From Bacteroidota bacterium (GTDB lineage Bacteria > Bacteroidota > Bacteroidia > Flavobacteriales > Weeksellaceae): 64,000 bases of DNA. The DNA is taken from positions 1-64,000 of the forward strand of contig JAEWOR010000009.1 of NCBI GenBank assembly GCA_023399595.1. Reading direction: 5' to 3'. The notes under the pieces were generated by a model. That model saw only the letters and a program-made list of their open reading frames with translations, did no database searches and had not been told where the DNA came from. Below, in pieces: positions 25,590 through 34,923 of the stretch. Positions within the stretch are counted from its first letter, which is position 1; each line of letters begins with the position of its first letter. A program made the translations under genes and the position numbers.

Positions 25590-25611
25590 ATAAAGTAGAA
25601 AAATTTAAGAT

Positions 25612-26964
25612 ATGAAAAGTAAAACCAATACTGCAAAAAAACTGTCCATTAGTGTGGCGGCTGCATTTATGGTTTTCGGTTCTTTGCAAGTGCAAGCGCA
25701 AGAAAGAGTTTCTTTACAGGAAGCAATAGAAAGTGCTCTGAAAAATAAATCAGAGGCTAAAAAAGCGGCATTGCAAATTCAAAAAGCCGAATACAAAATT
25801 GATGAAGCTAAAGCAGGTGCCTTGCCACAAGTTAGCGTAGGAGGAGGACTTACCTATAATCCAATTATCCAAGAATCTTTATTGGAATTTGGGGGTCAAA
25901 GAATTACAGCTAAAATGGGGCAGAAGTGGAATTCTAACCTTACAGCAACAGTAAATCAGGCATTATTTGATCAAAAAGTATTCATAGGACTTAAAGCCGC
26001 TAAATCTACAAGAGAATTTTATGTTCTTAATGCCGAGCTTACCAATGAACAAATTATAGCAAATGTAGCTAACTCTTACTATAACGTATTTGTGCAAGAG
26101 GAAAACTTAAGAACTCTTGAAGCAAGCTATAACAATACAGAAAAAGTAAGAAATATTATTAAAAGTTTAGTAGATAACGGTTTGGCTAAACAGATTGATC
26201 TTGATAGAACGAATGTTCAGTTAACCAATATCAGTGCTTCTAAACAACAAACTATTAACGCTGCAGAATTGGCGAAAAATGGTTTGAAATTCTATATGGG
26301 AATCCCAATTGATACTCCTATTGAATTGGAAGAAAAAAGTATAGAACCAAAACCTGAATTACTTAGCTCGGTAGCGAATATCGATAACAGATCTGAGGTT
26401 AAAGTCTTAGAAAAACAAAAAGAACTTCTTCAGTACAATAAAAAAGCTACGGAAGCAGCTCTTTATCCAACAGTTGGTTTGCAAGCAAGTTACGGTTGGG
26501 CAGGAATGGGGAAAGCTTTTCCTTTAACTAATGGTATAAATAATGGGGTGATGTGGACGGATATGGCTTCAATAGGTTTAAATGTTAGAATTCCAATTTT
26601 TACAGGTGGAGCTACAAAATCCAGAATTAAACAAGCGGAAATAGACCTTTTAGATGTAGAGCAAGATATTGAAAACACCAAATTAGGTTTGAATTTAGAT
26701 TATCAAAACTCTATTACTAATATTGAAAACTCTTTAATCAATCTTGATAAATTAAAAGACAATGTTGTTTTAGCTGAAAAAGTACAAAGCAATACACAGT
26801 CTAACTATCAAAATGGTTTAGCAACACTTACGGAGCTTTTGGACGCTCAAAATGCACTTACACAAGCGAAACAAAACTACGCTACTGGATTATTGGATTA
26901 CAAACAAGCCGAAATTCAGTTAATCAAAGCTAAAGGAGAACTTAACACATTAATTCAACCATAA
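25612..26964 (+). CDS. TolC-family outer-membrane efflux channel
   Basis: This 450-residue exported protein has a signal peptide ending VQAQ, then two tandem outer-membrane efflux domains rich in long coiled-coil helices (SLQEAIESALKNKSEAKKAA near the start, DAQNALTQAKQNYATGLLDY near the end). It forms the trimeric channel that carries substrates out through the outer membrane. It is encoded with a membrane-fusion adaptor and an RND pump, so the operon supplies a complete tripartite exporter. Confidence 0.95.
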   Translation: MKSKTNTAKKLSISVAAAFMVFGSLQVQAQERVSLQEAIESALKNKSEAKKAALQIQKAEYKIDEAKAGALPQVSVGGGLTYNPIIQESLLEFGGQRITAKMGQKWNSNLTATVNQALFDQKVFIGLKAAKSTREFYVLNAELTNEQIIANVANSYYNVFVQEENLRTLEASYNNTEKVRNIIKSLVDNGLAKQIDLDRTNVQLTNISASKQQTINAAELAKNGLKFYMGIPIDTPIELEEKSIEPKPELLSSVANIDNRSEVKVLEKQKELLQYNKKATEAALYPTVGLQASYGWAGMGKAFPLTNGINNGVMWTDMASIGLNVRIPIFTGGATKSRIKQAEIDLLDVEQDIENTKLGLNLDYQNSITNIENSLINLDKLKDNVVLAEKVQSNTQSNYQNGLATLTELLDAQNALTQAKQNYATGLLDYKQAEIQLIKAKGELNTLIQP

Positions 26965-26980
26965 TAAACTATTCAAAAAA

Positions 26981-28042
26981 ATGAAAAAAACCTTAATATA
27001 TATTATTGTAGCAGCGGTTCTTGTAGGATTGTTCGTGTACAAAATTACCACCAACAAAGAGGAACAAACGGCTAAAGTAGCTGAAGTTGCTAAACAAGTT
27101 GATAAAATTAATGTTAACGTCGTTACAGCAACAAGAGCTGATATTAATACTGATTATTCTGCTAATGGAACATTCATTCCCAAACAAGAGATGAATCAGT
27201 CTGCAGATATTTCTGGTCGTGTGGTAAGTGTTTTGGTAAAAGAAGGGTCTAGAGTTGGAGCTGGACAAGTTTTAGCTACTATTAAAAGAGATGCTATTGA
27301 AGTGGATATGACTCAAGCGAAAAACAACTTACAAAATGCCATTATCGATAACCAACGTTACGAAAACGCTTTCAAAACTGGAGGTGTTACTAAACAACAG
27401 TTGGATAACTCAAGATTACAACTTAAAAATGCTCAAGCTGCAGTTCGTGCACAAGGAGTAAGAGTTAATGATACAAGTATTCGTGCAGGTATCAGCGGAA
27501 CTATCAATAAGAGAATGGTAGAACCTGGAACAGTGGTTTCTCCAGGAACATCTCTTTTCGAAATCGTAAATATCAACACGCTTAAACTTTCTGTTTTAGT
27601 GGACGAAAGTCAGGTTGGGAAAATTCAGTTAGGGCAAATCGTAAATATTAATGTTAATGTTTTACCAGAAGAATCTTTCGCAGGTAAAATTACATTTATC
27701 GCCCCAAAAAGTGATGCGTCGCTTAACTTCCCCGTAGAAATCGAAGTGGCTAATAATGGGCAGCTAAAAGCAGGTATGTACGCTACAGCTATCTTCAAAA
27801 CCAACCACGGTGCCGCTACTCAAAATATGTTAACTGTGCCTGCTGAAGCTTTCGTAAATGGAGTAAGTTCTGGACAATTATTTATCGTGAACAATGGCGT
27901 TGCTAAAATGGTAAAAGTAACTACCGGAAAAGTGTACGGTGATAAAGTACAAATTCTTTCAGGTCTTAATGGTGGCGAACAAGTAATTACCAGCGGACAA
28001 ATTAACCTAAACGAAGGTGCAAAAATCAATATTGTAAAGTAA
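26981..28042 (+). CDS. RND efflux periplasmic adaptor (membrane-fusion protein)
   Basis: This 353-residue HlyD/AcrA-type adaptor has an N-terminal membrane anchor (about residues 5-23). The biotinyl-lipoyl domain is split around a short coiled-coil hairpin (SGRVVSVLVKEGSRVGAGQVLA, then the RAGISGTINKRMVEPGTVVSPG half). Beta-barrel and membrane-proximal domains follow (LKLSVLVDESQVGKI, VPAEAFVNG). It bridges the inner-membrane pump and the TolC-like channel. It lies 16 bases after the TolC gene and 8 bases before the pump gene. Confidence 0.95.
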   Translation: MKKTLIYIIVAAVLVGLFVYKITTNKEEQTAKVAEVAKQVDKINVNVVTATRADINTDYSANGTFIPKQEMNQSADISGRVVSVLVKEGSRVGAGQVLATIKRDAIEVDMTQAKNNLQNAIIDNQRYENAFKTGGVTKQQLDNSRLQLKNAQAAVRAQGVRVNDTSIRAGISGTINKRMVEPGTVVSPGTSLFEIVNINTLKLSVLVDESQVGKIQLGQIVNINVNVLPEESFAGKITFIAPKSDASLNFPVEIEVANNGQLKAGMYATAIFKTNHGAATQNMLTVPAEAFVNGVSSGQLFIVNNGVAKMVKVTTGKVYGDKVQILSGLNGGEQVITSGQINLNEGAKINIVK

Positions 28043-28050
28043 GTTAGAAC

Positions 28051-31000
28051 ATGAAGTTAGCAGAAATATCGATCAAAAGACCAACTTTAGTAATTGTACT
28101 TTTTACATTACTAACCTTGGGCGGATTGCTGAGTTATTCCATGATGGGATACGAGCTTATCCCAAAATTTGAAACCAATATGGTAACCATTTCTACGGTT
28201 TATCCTGGAGCTTCACCAAGTGAGGTGGAAACTTCGGTAACCCGAAAAATTGAAGATGCCGTTGGTTCCCTAGAAAACGTAAAAAAAGTAGAAGCATCTT
28301 CGTATGAAAGTTTATCGGTAATTATGGTTCAGTTGAATCCTGGTGCCGATGTAGATTTCGCATTGAATGATGCCCAACGTAAAGTAAATGCCATCCTTTC
28401 TGAACTTCCAGAGGATGCAGATGCGCCATCACTTAACAAATTCTCGCTAGACGATATGCCAATTATGACATTGAGTATCTCCAGTGAAAAACTAAACTCG
28501 AAGGAACTTTACGACCTTTTAGATAAAAAAATTGAGCCTACCTTTTCTCGTGTAAATGGTGTGGCACAAATTGACCTTGTTGGTGGACAAGAAAGAGAAA
28601 TACAGGTAAATATTGATGAGAAAAAATTGCAAGGTTACGGACTTTCAATTGGACAAGTTCAACAGGCTATTTTATCTTCTAACTTAGATTTCCCAACAGG
28701 GAATGTTAAAACAAGAACGTCAAAATCTACCATTAGATTAGCGGGTAAATACAAGTCTATCGAGGAAATGAGAAACTTAGTTATCTCGGATAACAATGGT
28801 GCTCAGGTTCGTTTGTCAGACATTGCAACGGTATTCGATACTACTCAGGATATAGAAAAATTAGCACGTTATAACCAACTTTCAACCATATTAATTCAGG
28901 TTAAAAAACAATCTGATGCCAATGCGGTAGCAGTTTCTGAGAATATTCAGAAAACCATGCAGGAAGTGGAAAAAAACTACGCAGCTCAAGGTATTAAACT
29001 AAATATTGTAAACGACTCAACAGAGTTTACATTAGCTGCAGCCGATCACGTTATTTTCGACTTGTTCTTGGCAATTATCTTGGTAGCAGTGGTGATGTTG
29101 TTATTCTTACACTCTATCCGTAACGCATTTATCGTAATGGTAGCCATTCCGATGTCGTTAATTGCAGCCTTCATTGGTATGAACTTAATGGGCTACACCC
29201 TAAACTTGATGTCGTTACTAGGGCTTTCGCTCGTGGTAGGTATCTTGGTAGATGACGCGATTGTGGTATTAGAAAACATTTACCGTCATATGGAGATGGG
29301 TAAATCTAAAATTAGAGCCGCTTATGATGGTGCTTCAGAAATTGGATTTACAGTAACAGCAATTACATTGGTAATTGTGGTGGTATTCTTACCAATTGCG
29401 ATGAGTACAGGTTTGGTAGCTAACATCTTGGCGCAATTCTGTGTTACAGTAGTTATTGCCACTTTATTATCCTTATTGGCTTCATTTACCATTATTCCTT
29501 GGTTGTCATCAAGATATGGTAAGCTAGAACATTTAACAGGTAAAAATGCTTTCCAAAAATTCATCCTTTGGTTCGAAAAACAATTGGATGTATTCACACA
29601 CTGGATTTCTGGTATTTTGGAATGGTGTCTTAAAACCACTTTAAGAAGAGTAACTACAGTTATTGTAACATTCTTACTATTATTTTCATCGTTTAGTTTA
29701 GTAGGTTTAGGATTTATCGGTGGTGAATTCTTCCCGAAATTGGATAAAGGTGAATTCTTAGTTCAAATGGAATTGCCGAAAGATGCTTCTATTGAAAAAA
29801 CCAACCAAGTCACTTTGGAAGTTGAAAGATTCTTGAGAGAATATCCAGAAGTGGTAAACATGATTACAACTGTTGGGCAACAATCTGGAGGAATGGGTGC
29901 CGCTCAATCTACAGCCTATCAATCGGAAGTTCACGTTATATTAACCGACAAGTCTGAAAGATCCGAAAGTACAGATATCTTATCTGCAAAAATTAAAAGA
30001 GATCTTGAGGAGAAATTCACGGGAGTAGAATTTAAAACAGCACCAATGGGTATTATGGGTGCGGAAAGAGCGCCAATTGAAATGGTGGTAACGGCTCCAG
30101 ACGTAGAAACAGCAACTAAAGAAGCGGAAAGAATTTTAGCTTTATTGAAAAAAGTTCCTGGTGCTATTGGTTCCGAACTTTCTACAGATACAGGTAACCC
30201 TGAAATCCGTGTGAATATGGATCGTGACAAAATGGCTTCGCTAGGTCTTAATCTTTCTAGTGTTGGGCAAGCGATGCAAACAGCTTTCAATGGTAATACA
30301 GATGGTAAATTCCGTGCTGGTGAATACGAATACGATATCAATATTAGATTTGCTGATGAAAGTAGAAAATCTATTGAGGATGTTAGAAACCTAATTTTCA
30401 CTAATACAAAAGGAGAACAAGTAAGACTAAGTCAGTTTGCAGATGTAGAGATGAGTTCTGGACCGAGTTTGTTACAACGTCGTGACAAATCTCCAGCGGT
30501 GAAAGTTCAGTCAAAAGTAGTAGGTCGTCCTTCGGGAGATGTTGCTAATGAATGGGCTGCTATGTTCATGGATAATGAGAAAACAAAACCTGCAGGTGTA
30601 GATTACATTTGGGGTGGAGATATGGAAAACCAATCCGAAGGTTTCGGTACTTTAGGGATTTCATTATTAGCAGCGATTATCTTGGTATACTTGGTAATGG
30701 TTTCTTTATACGACTCGTTTGTATATCCGTTCGTGGTATTATTCTCAATTCCATTGGCGTTAATTGGGGTAATGGTCATCCTTGCCCTAACAGGAAATTC
30801 TTTGAATATCTTCACCATGTTGGGTATGATTATGTTGATTGGTCTCGTTGCGAAAAACGCGATTATGATTGTCGATTTTGCTAATATGAGAAAAGCTGCA
30901 GGCGCTAACACACACGATGCCTTAATCCAAGCGAACCACGCTCGTCTTCGTCCTATTTTGATGACCACCATTGCCATGATCTTTGGTATGATTCCTATTG

Positions 31001-31239
31001 CATTGGCAAAAGGTGCAGGTGCAGAGATGAACAATGGTCTTGCATGGGTAATTATCGGTGGTTTAACATCGTCGTTATTCCTTACTTTGATTATCGTACC
31101 AGTGGTGTATTCATTATTTGATTCTTTATTGAGAAGATTCGGAAAAGGAGAAAATGTGGATTATGAAGCTGAAATGAAAGCTGAATATGAACACAGAGAA
31201 TTGAGTGATGATGGTTTTACACCTAAACATACAGATTAA
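28051..31239 (+). CDS. RND-family multidrug efflux pump, inner-membrane transporter
   Basis: This 1062-residue proton-driven pump of the HAE-1/AcrB type has twelve transmembrane helices in two halves with large periplasmic porter domains. The proton-relay residues are present: the aspartate pair in GILVDDAIVVLENI of helix 4 and the lysine in GLVAKNAIMIVDFANM of helix 10. PGASPSEVETSVTRKIE near residue 52 is a family signature. It is the last gene of the operon, followed by a strong terminator. Substrates are probably hydrophobic toxicants or drugs. The sequence does not say which. Confidence 0.96.
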   Translation: MKLAEISIKRPTLVIVLFTLLTLGGLLSYSMMGYELIPKFETNMVTISTVYPGASPSEVETSVTRKIEDAVGSLENVKKVEASSYESLSVIMVQLNPGADVDFALNDAQRKVNAILSELPEDADAPSLNKFSLDDMPIMTLSISSEKLNSKELYDLLDKKIEPTFSRVNGVAQIDLVGGQEREIQVNIDEKKLQGYGLSIGQVQQAILSSNLDFPTGNVKTRTSKSTIRLAGKYKSIEEMRNLVISDNNGAQVRLSDIATVFDTTQDIEKLARYNQLSTILIQVKKQSDANAVAVSENIQKTMQEVEKNYAAQGIKLNIVNDSTEFTLAAADHVIFDLFLAIILVAVVMLLFLHSIRNAFIVMVAIPMSLIAAFIGMNLMGYTLNLMSLLGLSLVVGILVDDAIVVLENIYRHMEMGKSKIRAAYDGASEIGFTVTAITLVIVVVFLPIAMSTGLVANILAQFCVTVVIATLLSLLASFTIIPWLSSRYGKLEHLTGKNAFQKFILWFEKQLDVFTHWISGILEWCLKTTLRRVTTVIVTFLLLFSSFSLVGLGFIGGEFFPKLDKGEFLVQMELPKDASIEKTNQVTLEVERFLREYPEVVNMITTVGQQSGGMGAAQSTAYQSEVHVILTDKSERSESTDILSAKIKRDLEEKFTGVEFKTAPMGIMGAERAPIEMVVTAPDVETATKEAERILALLKKVPGAIGSELSTDTGNPEIRVNMDRDKMASLGLNLSSVGQAMQTAFNGNTDGKFRAGEYEYDINIRFADESRKSIEDVRNLIFTNTKGEQVRLSQFADVEMSSGPSLLQRRDKSPAVKVQSKVVGRPSGDVANEWAAMFMDNEKTKPAGVDYIWGGDMENQSEGFGTLGISLLAAIILVYLVMVSLYDSFVYPFVVLFSIPLALIGVMVILALTGNSLNIFTMLGMIMLIGLVAKNAIMIVDFANMRKAAGANTHDALIQANHARLRPILMTTIAMIFGMIPIALAKGAGAEMNNGLAWVIIGGLTSSLFLTLIIVPVVYSLFDSLLRRFGKGENVDYEAEMKAEYEHRELSDDGFTPKHTD

Positions 31240-31263
31240 ACACAATATCAATTATATAACCTT

Positions 31264-31296
31264 AAAAAGCAGTTTCAGAAATGAAACTGCTTTTTT
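31264..31296 (+). terminator. Intrinsic terminator of the efflux operon
   Basis: A 14-bp perfect stem (31264-31277 with 31282-31295) closes on a GAAA tetraloop and ends in a T run. Confidence 0.93.
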
Positions 31297-31337
31297 CATT
31301 CTTACCTTACATCAATGCTTACAAAATGGCTTGTTGA

Positions 31338-31345
31338 TATATTTG
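31338..31345 (+). promoter_or_regulatory. Promoter core for the pirin gene
   Basis: TATATTTG matches TAnnTTTG, 27 bases before the pirin-like start. Confidence 0.5.
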
Positions 31346-31372
31346 TACTATAAATTTTAAAATTATCAAAAT

Positions 31373-32101
31373 ATGAAAACAGTATATCACAAAGCAGATT
31401 CAAGAGGACATGCTAACCACGGTTGGTTAAACTCTTTTCACACATTTAGTTTCGCGAATTATCAAAATCCAGAAAGAATGAACTTTGGAGTTTTGAGAGT
31501 TTTAAATGACGATACCGTTTCTCAAGGAATGGGTTTTGGAACACACCCTCACCGTGATATGGAAATTATTTCTATTCCTTTGGAAGGAGATTTAGAGCAT
31601 AAAGATTCTATGGGAACAACTGCGGTCATCAGAAACGGAGAAATCCAAGTAATGAGCGCCGGAACGGGAGTTATGCACAGCGAATACAATAAAAATAAAG
31701 ATGAAAAAGTAAAATTTTTACAAATCTGGATTTTCCCTAACAAACTGAATGTTGAACCGAGATACGACCAAATAAATATTCAAGAAGATGAAAAAAGAAA
31801 TGATTTTCAACAAATACTTTCTCCAAATAAAGATGATGCAGGAGTTTGGATTCATCAAGATGCTTGGTTCAATTTAGCAAAATTTGATATTGGATTTTCT
31901 AAAGAATACAAAATACACAAAAGTGGAAATGGCATCTATGTTTTTGTTTTGAAAGGAAGTGCAAAAGTGGGAAATCAAAACTTAGCAACAAAAGATGGTT
32001 TAGGAATTTATGATGCAGAAAGTTTTGTTTTAAAAGCAACTTCAGATGCAGAAATTTTATTAATGGAAGTTCCAATGGAATTACCAAGCTATTTAGCTTA
32101 A
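31373..32101 (+). CDS. Pirin family protein
   Basis: This 242-residue bicupin has metal-binding residues in the first cupin at GTHPHRDMEII and the following LEHKDSMG and GTGVMHSE. They match the pirin/YhhW pattern of three histidines and a glutamate. Bacterial pirins of this type can have quercetin 2,3-dioxygenase activity, but the physiological substrate is mostly unknown. The second cupin (about 145-240) is degenerate, as is usual. The gene stands alone with its own promoter and terminator. Confidence 0.92.
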   Translation: MKTVYHKADSRGHANHGWLNSFHTFSFANYQNPERMNFGVLRVLNDDTVSQGMGFGTHPHRDMEIISIPLEGDLEHKDSMGTTAVIRNGEIQVMSAGTGVMHSEYNKNKDEKVKFLQIWIFPNKLNVEPRYDQINIQEDEKRNDFQQILSPNKDDAGVWIHQDAWFNLAKFDIGFSKEYKIHKSGNGIYVFVLKGSAKVGNQNLATKDGLGIYDAESFVLKATSDAEILLMEVPMELPSYLA

Positions 32102-32122
32102 AATATAATTTAATAATATGCA

Positions 32123-32158
32123 AAAACGGTTTGTGGAATTTTTTACAGACCGTTTTTT
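32123..32158 (+). terminator. Intrinsic terminator after the pirin gene
   Basis: AAAACGGT (32123-32130) pairs with ACCGTTTT (32149-32156). An inner GT/AC extends the stem, and T residues follow. Confidence 0.75.
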
Positions 32159-32318
32159 ATCTAAAAAAGACACTCAACTATCGCTTTTGTTTCTTTTGCG
32201 GTTGAAAAAAATCTCACCCAATAAATTTTTATGGTTAAAAAATTAAAATCTTATCACACATCAATAGAAATTGAACAAAAATGAAAGTATTTTGCAACAT
32301 TAAAATTATTTAAATAAA

Positions 32319-32870
32319 ATGAAAATATTAGCAATAGCAGGAAGTAACTCTGGAGGGTCTATCAATAAAAAATTGGTAACTTATGTTTCTACACTTTTCG
32401 GAAATGATAATCAAGTAGAAATCGTAGATATGAACGATTTTGAAATGCCAATTTACCGTCACGAATATGAAGTTCAGCATGGAGTTCCACAACAAGCTCA
32501 TAATTTTGCTTCTAAAATAGACAACGCAGATTTATTGTTAATTTCACTTTCCGAACATAACGGAACTTATTCTACTGCTTTTAAGAATGTTTTCGATTGG
32601 ACATCGAGAATCAAAGACAGAGCTGTTTGGAATAATATTCCAATGTTTTTAATGGCTACAGCACCTGGAGCAAGAGGCGGTTTGGGAGTTTTGGAGGCAG
32701 CAACAAAGCGTTTTCCTCTTCATGCAGGAAATATTATTGAAACTTTTTCACTTCCTTTCTTTGGAGATAATTTCGATAAAGAACAGAATATCATCATAAA
32801 TTCAGAGCTTAAGAGTGATCTTTTAGGTAAAGTAAATAAGATTGCTCAACTGGAAGAAATTCTCAATTAA
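32319..32870 (+). CDS. NADPH-dependent FMN reductase
   Basis: This 183-residue flavodoxin-like reductase has the FMN phosphate-binding loop AIAGSNSGGSINKKL at the N-terminus, then ADLLLISLSEHNGTYSTAFKN around the flavin ring, typical of the FMN_red family. It would transfer electrons from NADPH to FMN, quinones or similar acceptors. It precedes the purine biosynthesis genes but is separated from them by an intrinsic terminator. Confidence 0.9.
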   Translation: MKILAIAGSNSGGSINKKLVTYVSTLFGNDNQVEIVDMNDFEMPIYRHEYEVQHGVPQQAHNFASKIDNADLLLISLSEHNGTYSTAFKNVFDWTSRIKDRAVWNNIPMFLMATAPGARGGLGVLEAATKRFPLHAGNIIETFSLPFFGDNFDKEQNIIINSELKSDLLGKVNKIAQLEEILN

Positions 32871-32902
32871 ATAAAAAATTAGGATATTTGGTTTAAAATT
32901 TT

Positions 32903-32910
32903 TAATTTTG
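32903..32910 (+). promoter_or_regulatory. Promoter core for the purM leader
   Basis: TAATTTTG matches TAnnTTTG. Transcription from here would run through the structured leader and terminator at 32934-33046 before reaching purM. Confidence 0.45.
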
Positions 32911-32933
32911 CCAAAAGAAAAAATAAGTGAAAA

Positions 32934-33005
32934 AGTTGCACCCAATTAGATGTTATTATTCCTTTTCTAAAGAAAATATATTGGTAGCCTCTAAAAGTGT
33001 GAACT
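32934..33005 (+). ncRNA. Candidate structured leader RNA upstream of purM
   Basis: Nested pairings can be drawn: AGTTGCAC (32934-32941) with GTGTGAACT (32997-33005, small internal loop), CCAAT (32942-32946) with ATTGG (32980-32984), and TTTTC (32963-32967) with GAAAA (32972-32976). The terminator hairpin follows ten bases later. It does not match a riboswitch class that I recognise. The structure was drawn by eye and is only a hypothesis. Confidence 0.35.
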
Positions 33006-33014
33006 AAAAGATAC

Positions 33015-33046
33015 GCCGATAATCTGCACGATTGTCGGCTTTTTTA
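33015..33046 (+). terminator. Intrinsic terminator in the purM leader
   Basis: GCCGATAATC (33015-33024) pairs with GATTGTCGGC (33030-33039, one G-U pair) around TGCAC, followed by six T residues. It lies 48 bases before the purM start, so it is either the end of the preceding unit or an attenuator. Confidence 0.85.
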
Positions 33047-33094
33047 TTGAAGAAATCTAAGTAAAAGTTTGAAATAAATTCCAAAAAGTAAAAA

Positions 33095-34084
33095 ATGAGC
33101 AACACCTACAAATCTGCAGGAGTAGACAAAGAAGAAGGCTACAAAACCGTTGATAAAATTAAAACTGCTGTTGCAGGAACTCACAATAAAAATGTTTTGA
33201 ACAATTTGGGGAGTTTTGGTGCGTTTTATGAAATTGCAGGTTACAAAAATCCAGTTTTAGTATCAGGAACTGACGGGGTTGGAACAAAGTTAAAAGTAGC
33301 TTTGGATTCCAAAAAATACGATTCTATTGGCGTAGATTGCTTCGCAATGTGTGCTAACGACATTCTTTGTCATGGTGCTAAACCATTATTTTTCCTTGAT
33401 TATTTAGCGTGTGGAAAATTAGACTCCGATATCGCTGCTGAAATCGTTTTAGGAATGGTAAAAGCTTGTAAAGACAATGAGTGCGCTTTAATTGGTGGTG
33501 AAACTGCAGAAATGCCAGGAATGTACCAACCAGGAGATTATGATGTAGCTGGTTTTTGTGTGGGTATTGTAGAGAAAGATCAAATTATTGATGGTTCTAA
33601 AATTAAAAAAGGTGATAAAATAATTGCTCTTCCAAGCTCAGGTTTCCATTCCAATGGTTTCTCTTTGGTAAGAAAAATTTTCCCTGATTTTAATGAAGAA
33701 TTTGAAGGAAAACCTTTGTACGAAACACTTCTTGTACCAACAAGATTGTATTATAAAGATATTCACAGAATTATTGAAGAAGTAAAAGTTGCAGGAATTG
33801 CACACATCACTGGAGGTGGTTTGTACGAAAATATTCCAAGAGTTATTGCTGATGGATTGTGTGCTTCTATTGATGCTTCAAAAATTAAAGTTCCAAGTGT
33901 AATGCTAGAGCTAGAAAAAAGAGGAAACATTGCAAGAGAAGAAATGTTCGGAACTTTCAATATGGGAGTTGGGATGATTGTAGTGGTAGATACTGCTCAT
34001 GCTGAAAAAGTTCTACATCTTTTGGATGACGCTTACGAAATCGGTGAGATTACAGAATCTAGTGAGAAAATTGAGTTAATTTAA
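33095..34084 (+). CDS. purM: Phosphoribosylformylglycinamidine cyclo-ligase (AIR synthetase)
   Basis: This 329-residue ATP-dependent enzyme closes the imidazole ring in purine biosynthesis. The PurM signatures are clear: SGTDGVGTKLKVA, GVDCFAMCANDILCHGAKP, GGETAEMPGMY and SGFHSNGFSLVRK in the N-terminal domain, and HITGGGLYENIPRV in the C-terminal domain. It begins the cluster purM, purN, purH, purD, guaA, all on this strand. A terminator 48 bases before it may control its expression. Confidence 0.98.
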   Translation: MSNTYKSAGVDKEEGYKTVDKIKTAVAGTHNKNVLNNLGSFGAFYEIAGYKNPVLVSGTDGVGTKLKVALDSKKYDSIGVDCFAMCANDILCHGAKPLFFLDYLACGKLDSDIAAEIVLGMVKACKDNECALIGGETAEMPGMYQPGDYDVAGFCVGIVEKDQIIDGSKIKKGDKIIALPSSGFHSNGFSLVRKIFPDFNEEFEGKPLYETLLVPTRLYYKDIHRIIEEVKVAGIAHITGGGLYENIPRVIADGLCASIDASKIKVPSVMLELEKRGNIAREEMFGTFNMGVGMIVVVDTAHAEKVLHLLDDAYEIGEITESSEKIELI

Positions 34085-34131
34085 TAACTAATTTGAAAAT
34101 TTGAGAATGAGATAATTTGGTAATTGAATTC

Positions 34132-34163
34132 ATTTTCAAATTACCACATTTTCAAATTACCAC
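34132..34163. repeat. Direct repeat of 16 bp before purN
   Basis: Two exact tandem copies of ATTTTCAAATTACCAC fill 34132-34147 and 34148-34163, four bases before the purN start. The inverse AATTTGAAAAT also lies just upstream (34090-34100), so the spacer can fold back on itself. Confidence 0.8.
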
Positions 34164-34166
34164 AAT

Positions 34167-34730
34167 ATGAAGAATATCACCATTTTAATCTCAGGTTCTG
34201 GAACCAATTTGCAAAGAATTATCGATTGTATTGATGCAGGAGAAATTCAAAATGCAAAAATCAATATGGTTGTTGCAGACCGCGAATGTTTTGGTTTGGC
34301 CAGAGCAAAAAAACATAATATTGATAACGTTTTAATTCCAAGAGGGAAGAATTTTTCCTCAGAATTGGATAAAATAATTCCTGATGATACAGATTTAGTA
34401 GTTTTAGCGGGATTTCTCTCCATTCTAAAACCAGAATTCTGTGAAAATTGGAAAGGGAAAATTATCAATATTCACCCTGCTTTGCTTCCAAAATATGGAG
34501 GTAAAGGAATGTGGGGACACCACGTACACAATGCTGTTATTGAAGCCAAAGAAATGGAAAGTGGAGCCACTGTACATTTTGTAACTTCTGGAATTGATGA
34601 AGGAGAAATTATCCTTCAAGGAAAAGTGAGTATCGACGAAAAGGATACTCCGGAAACACTTGCTTCGAAAGTACATCAGGTGGAATATGAAATTTTCCCT
34701 AAGGCAATTAATCAGGTATTGAATCAATAA
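34167..34730 (+). CDS. purN: Phosphoribosylglycinamide formyltransferase
   Basis: This 187-residue enzyme transfers a formyl group from 10-formyltetrahydrofolate to GAR. ISGSGTNLQRIID binds the phosphate. The catalytic asparagine and histidine lie in INIHPALLPKYGGKGMWGHH, and the aspartate in TSGIDEGEII. The length is normal for PurN. It follows purM by 82 bases of repeat-rich DNA. Confidence 0.97.
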   Translation: MKNITILISGSGTNLQRIIDCIDAGEIQNAKINMVVADRECFGLARAKKHNIDNVLIPRGKNFSSELDKIIPDDTDLVVLAGFLSILKPEFCENWKGKIINIHPALLPKYGGKGMWGHHVHNAVIEAKEMESGATVHFVTSGIDEGEIILQGKVSIDEKDTPETLASKVHQVEYEIFPKAINQVLNQ

Positions 34731-34802
34731 AAATATTGTTGAAATTCGTATGATTCTTCGTAAGAATTTAACTTCATATTTTAGGAATTCGTTTCTATAA
34801 TT

Positions 34803-34834
34803 TGTAGGAATTCGCCTCGAGGCGAATTCCTACA
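34803..34834. repeat. 32-bp perfect palindrome between purN and purH
   Basis: The left arm (34803-34818, TGTAGGAATTCGCCTC) and the right arm (34819-34834) are exact reverse complements without a loop. The motif AGGAATTCG also occurs at 34783-34791 just upstream. No T run follows, so it is not a standard terminator. It may be an extragenic palindromic repeat. Confidence 0.85.
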
Positions 34835-34923
34835 GGTTAGAATAAATTTCCTAGGAGAATTAATCAATTTCAATTAATTTTATACAGAAAATAAATCTAA
34901 TAAAAAGTAAAAAAGAAAGAAAA

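Noticed and set aside
30603..31034. Long minus-strand frame opposite the RND pump gene
   Set aside because: It is a shadow of the conserved coding strand, has no promoter and resembles no protein. Other antisense frames (for example 22793-23071, 29931-30401, 16080-16481) were left out for the same reason.
32950..32970. Six-codon leader peptide MLLFLF in the purM leader
   Set aside because: It is too short to judge, has no regulatory codons related to purines and is easily explained by chance in AT-rich DNA.
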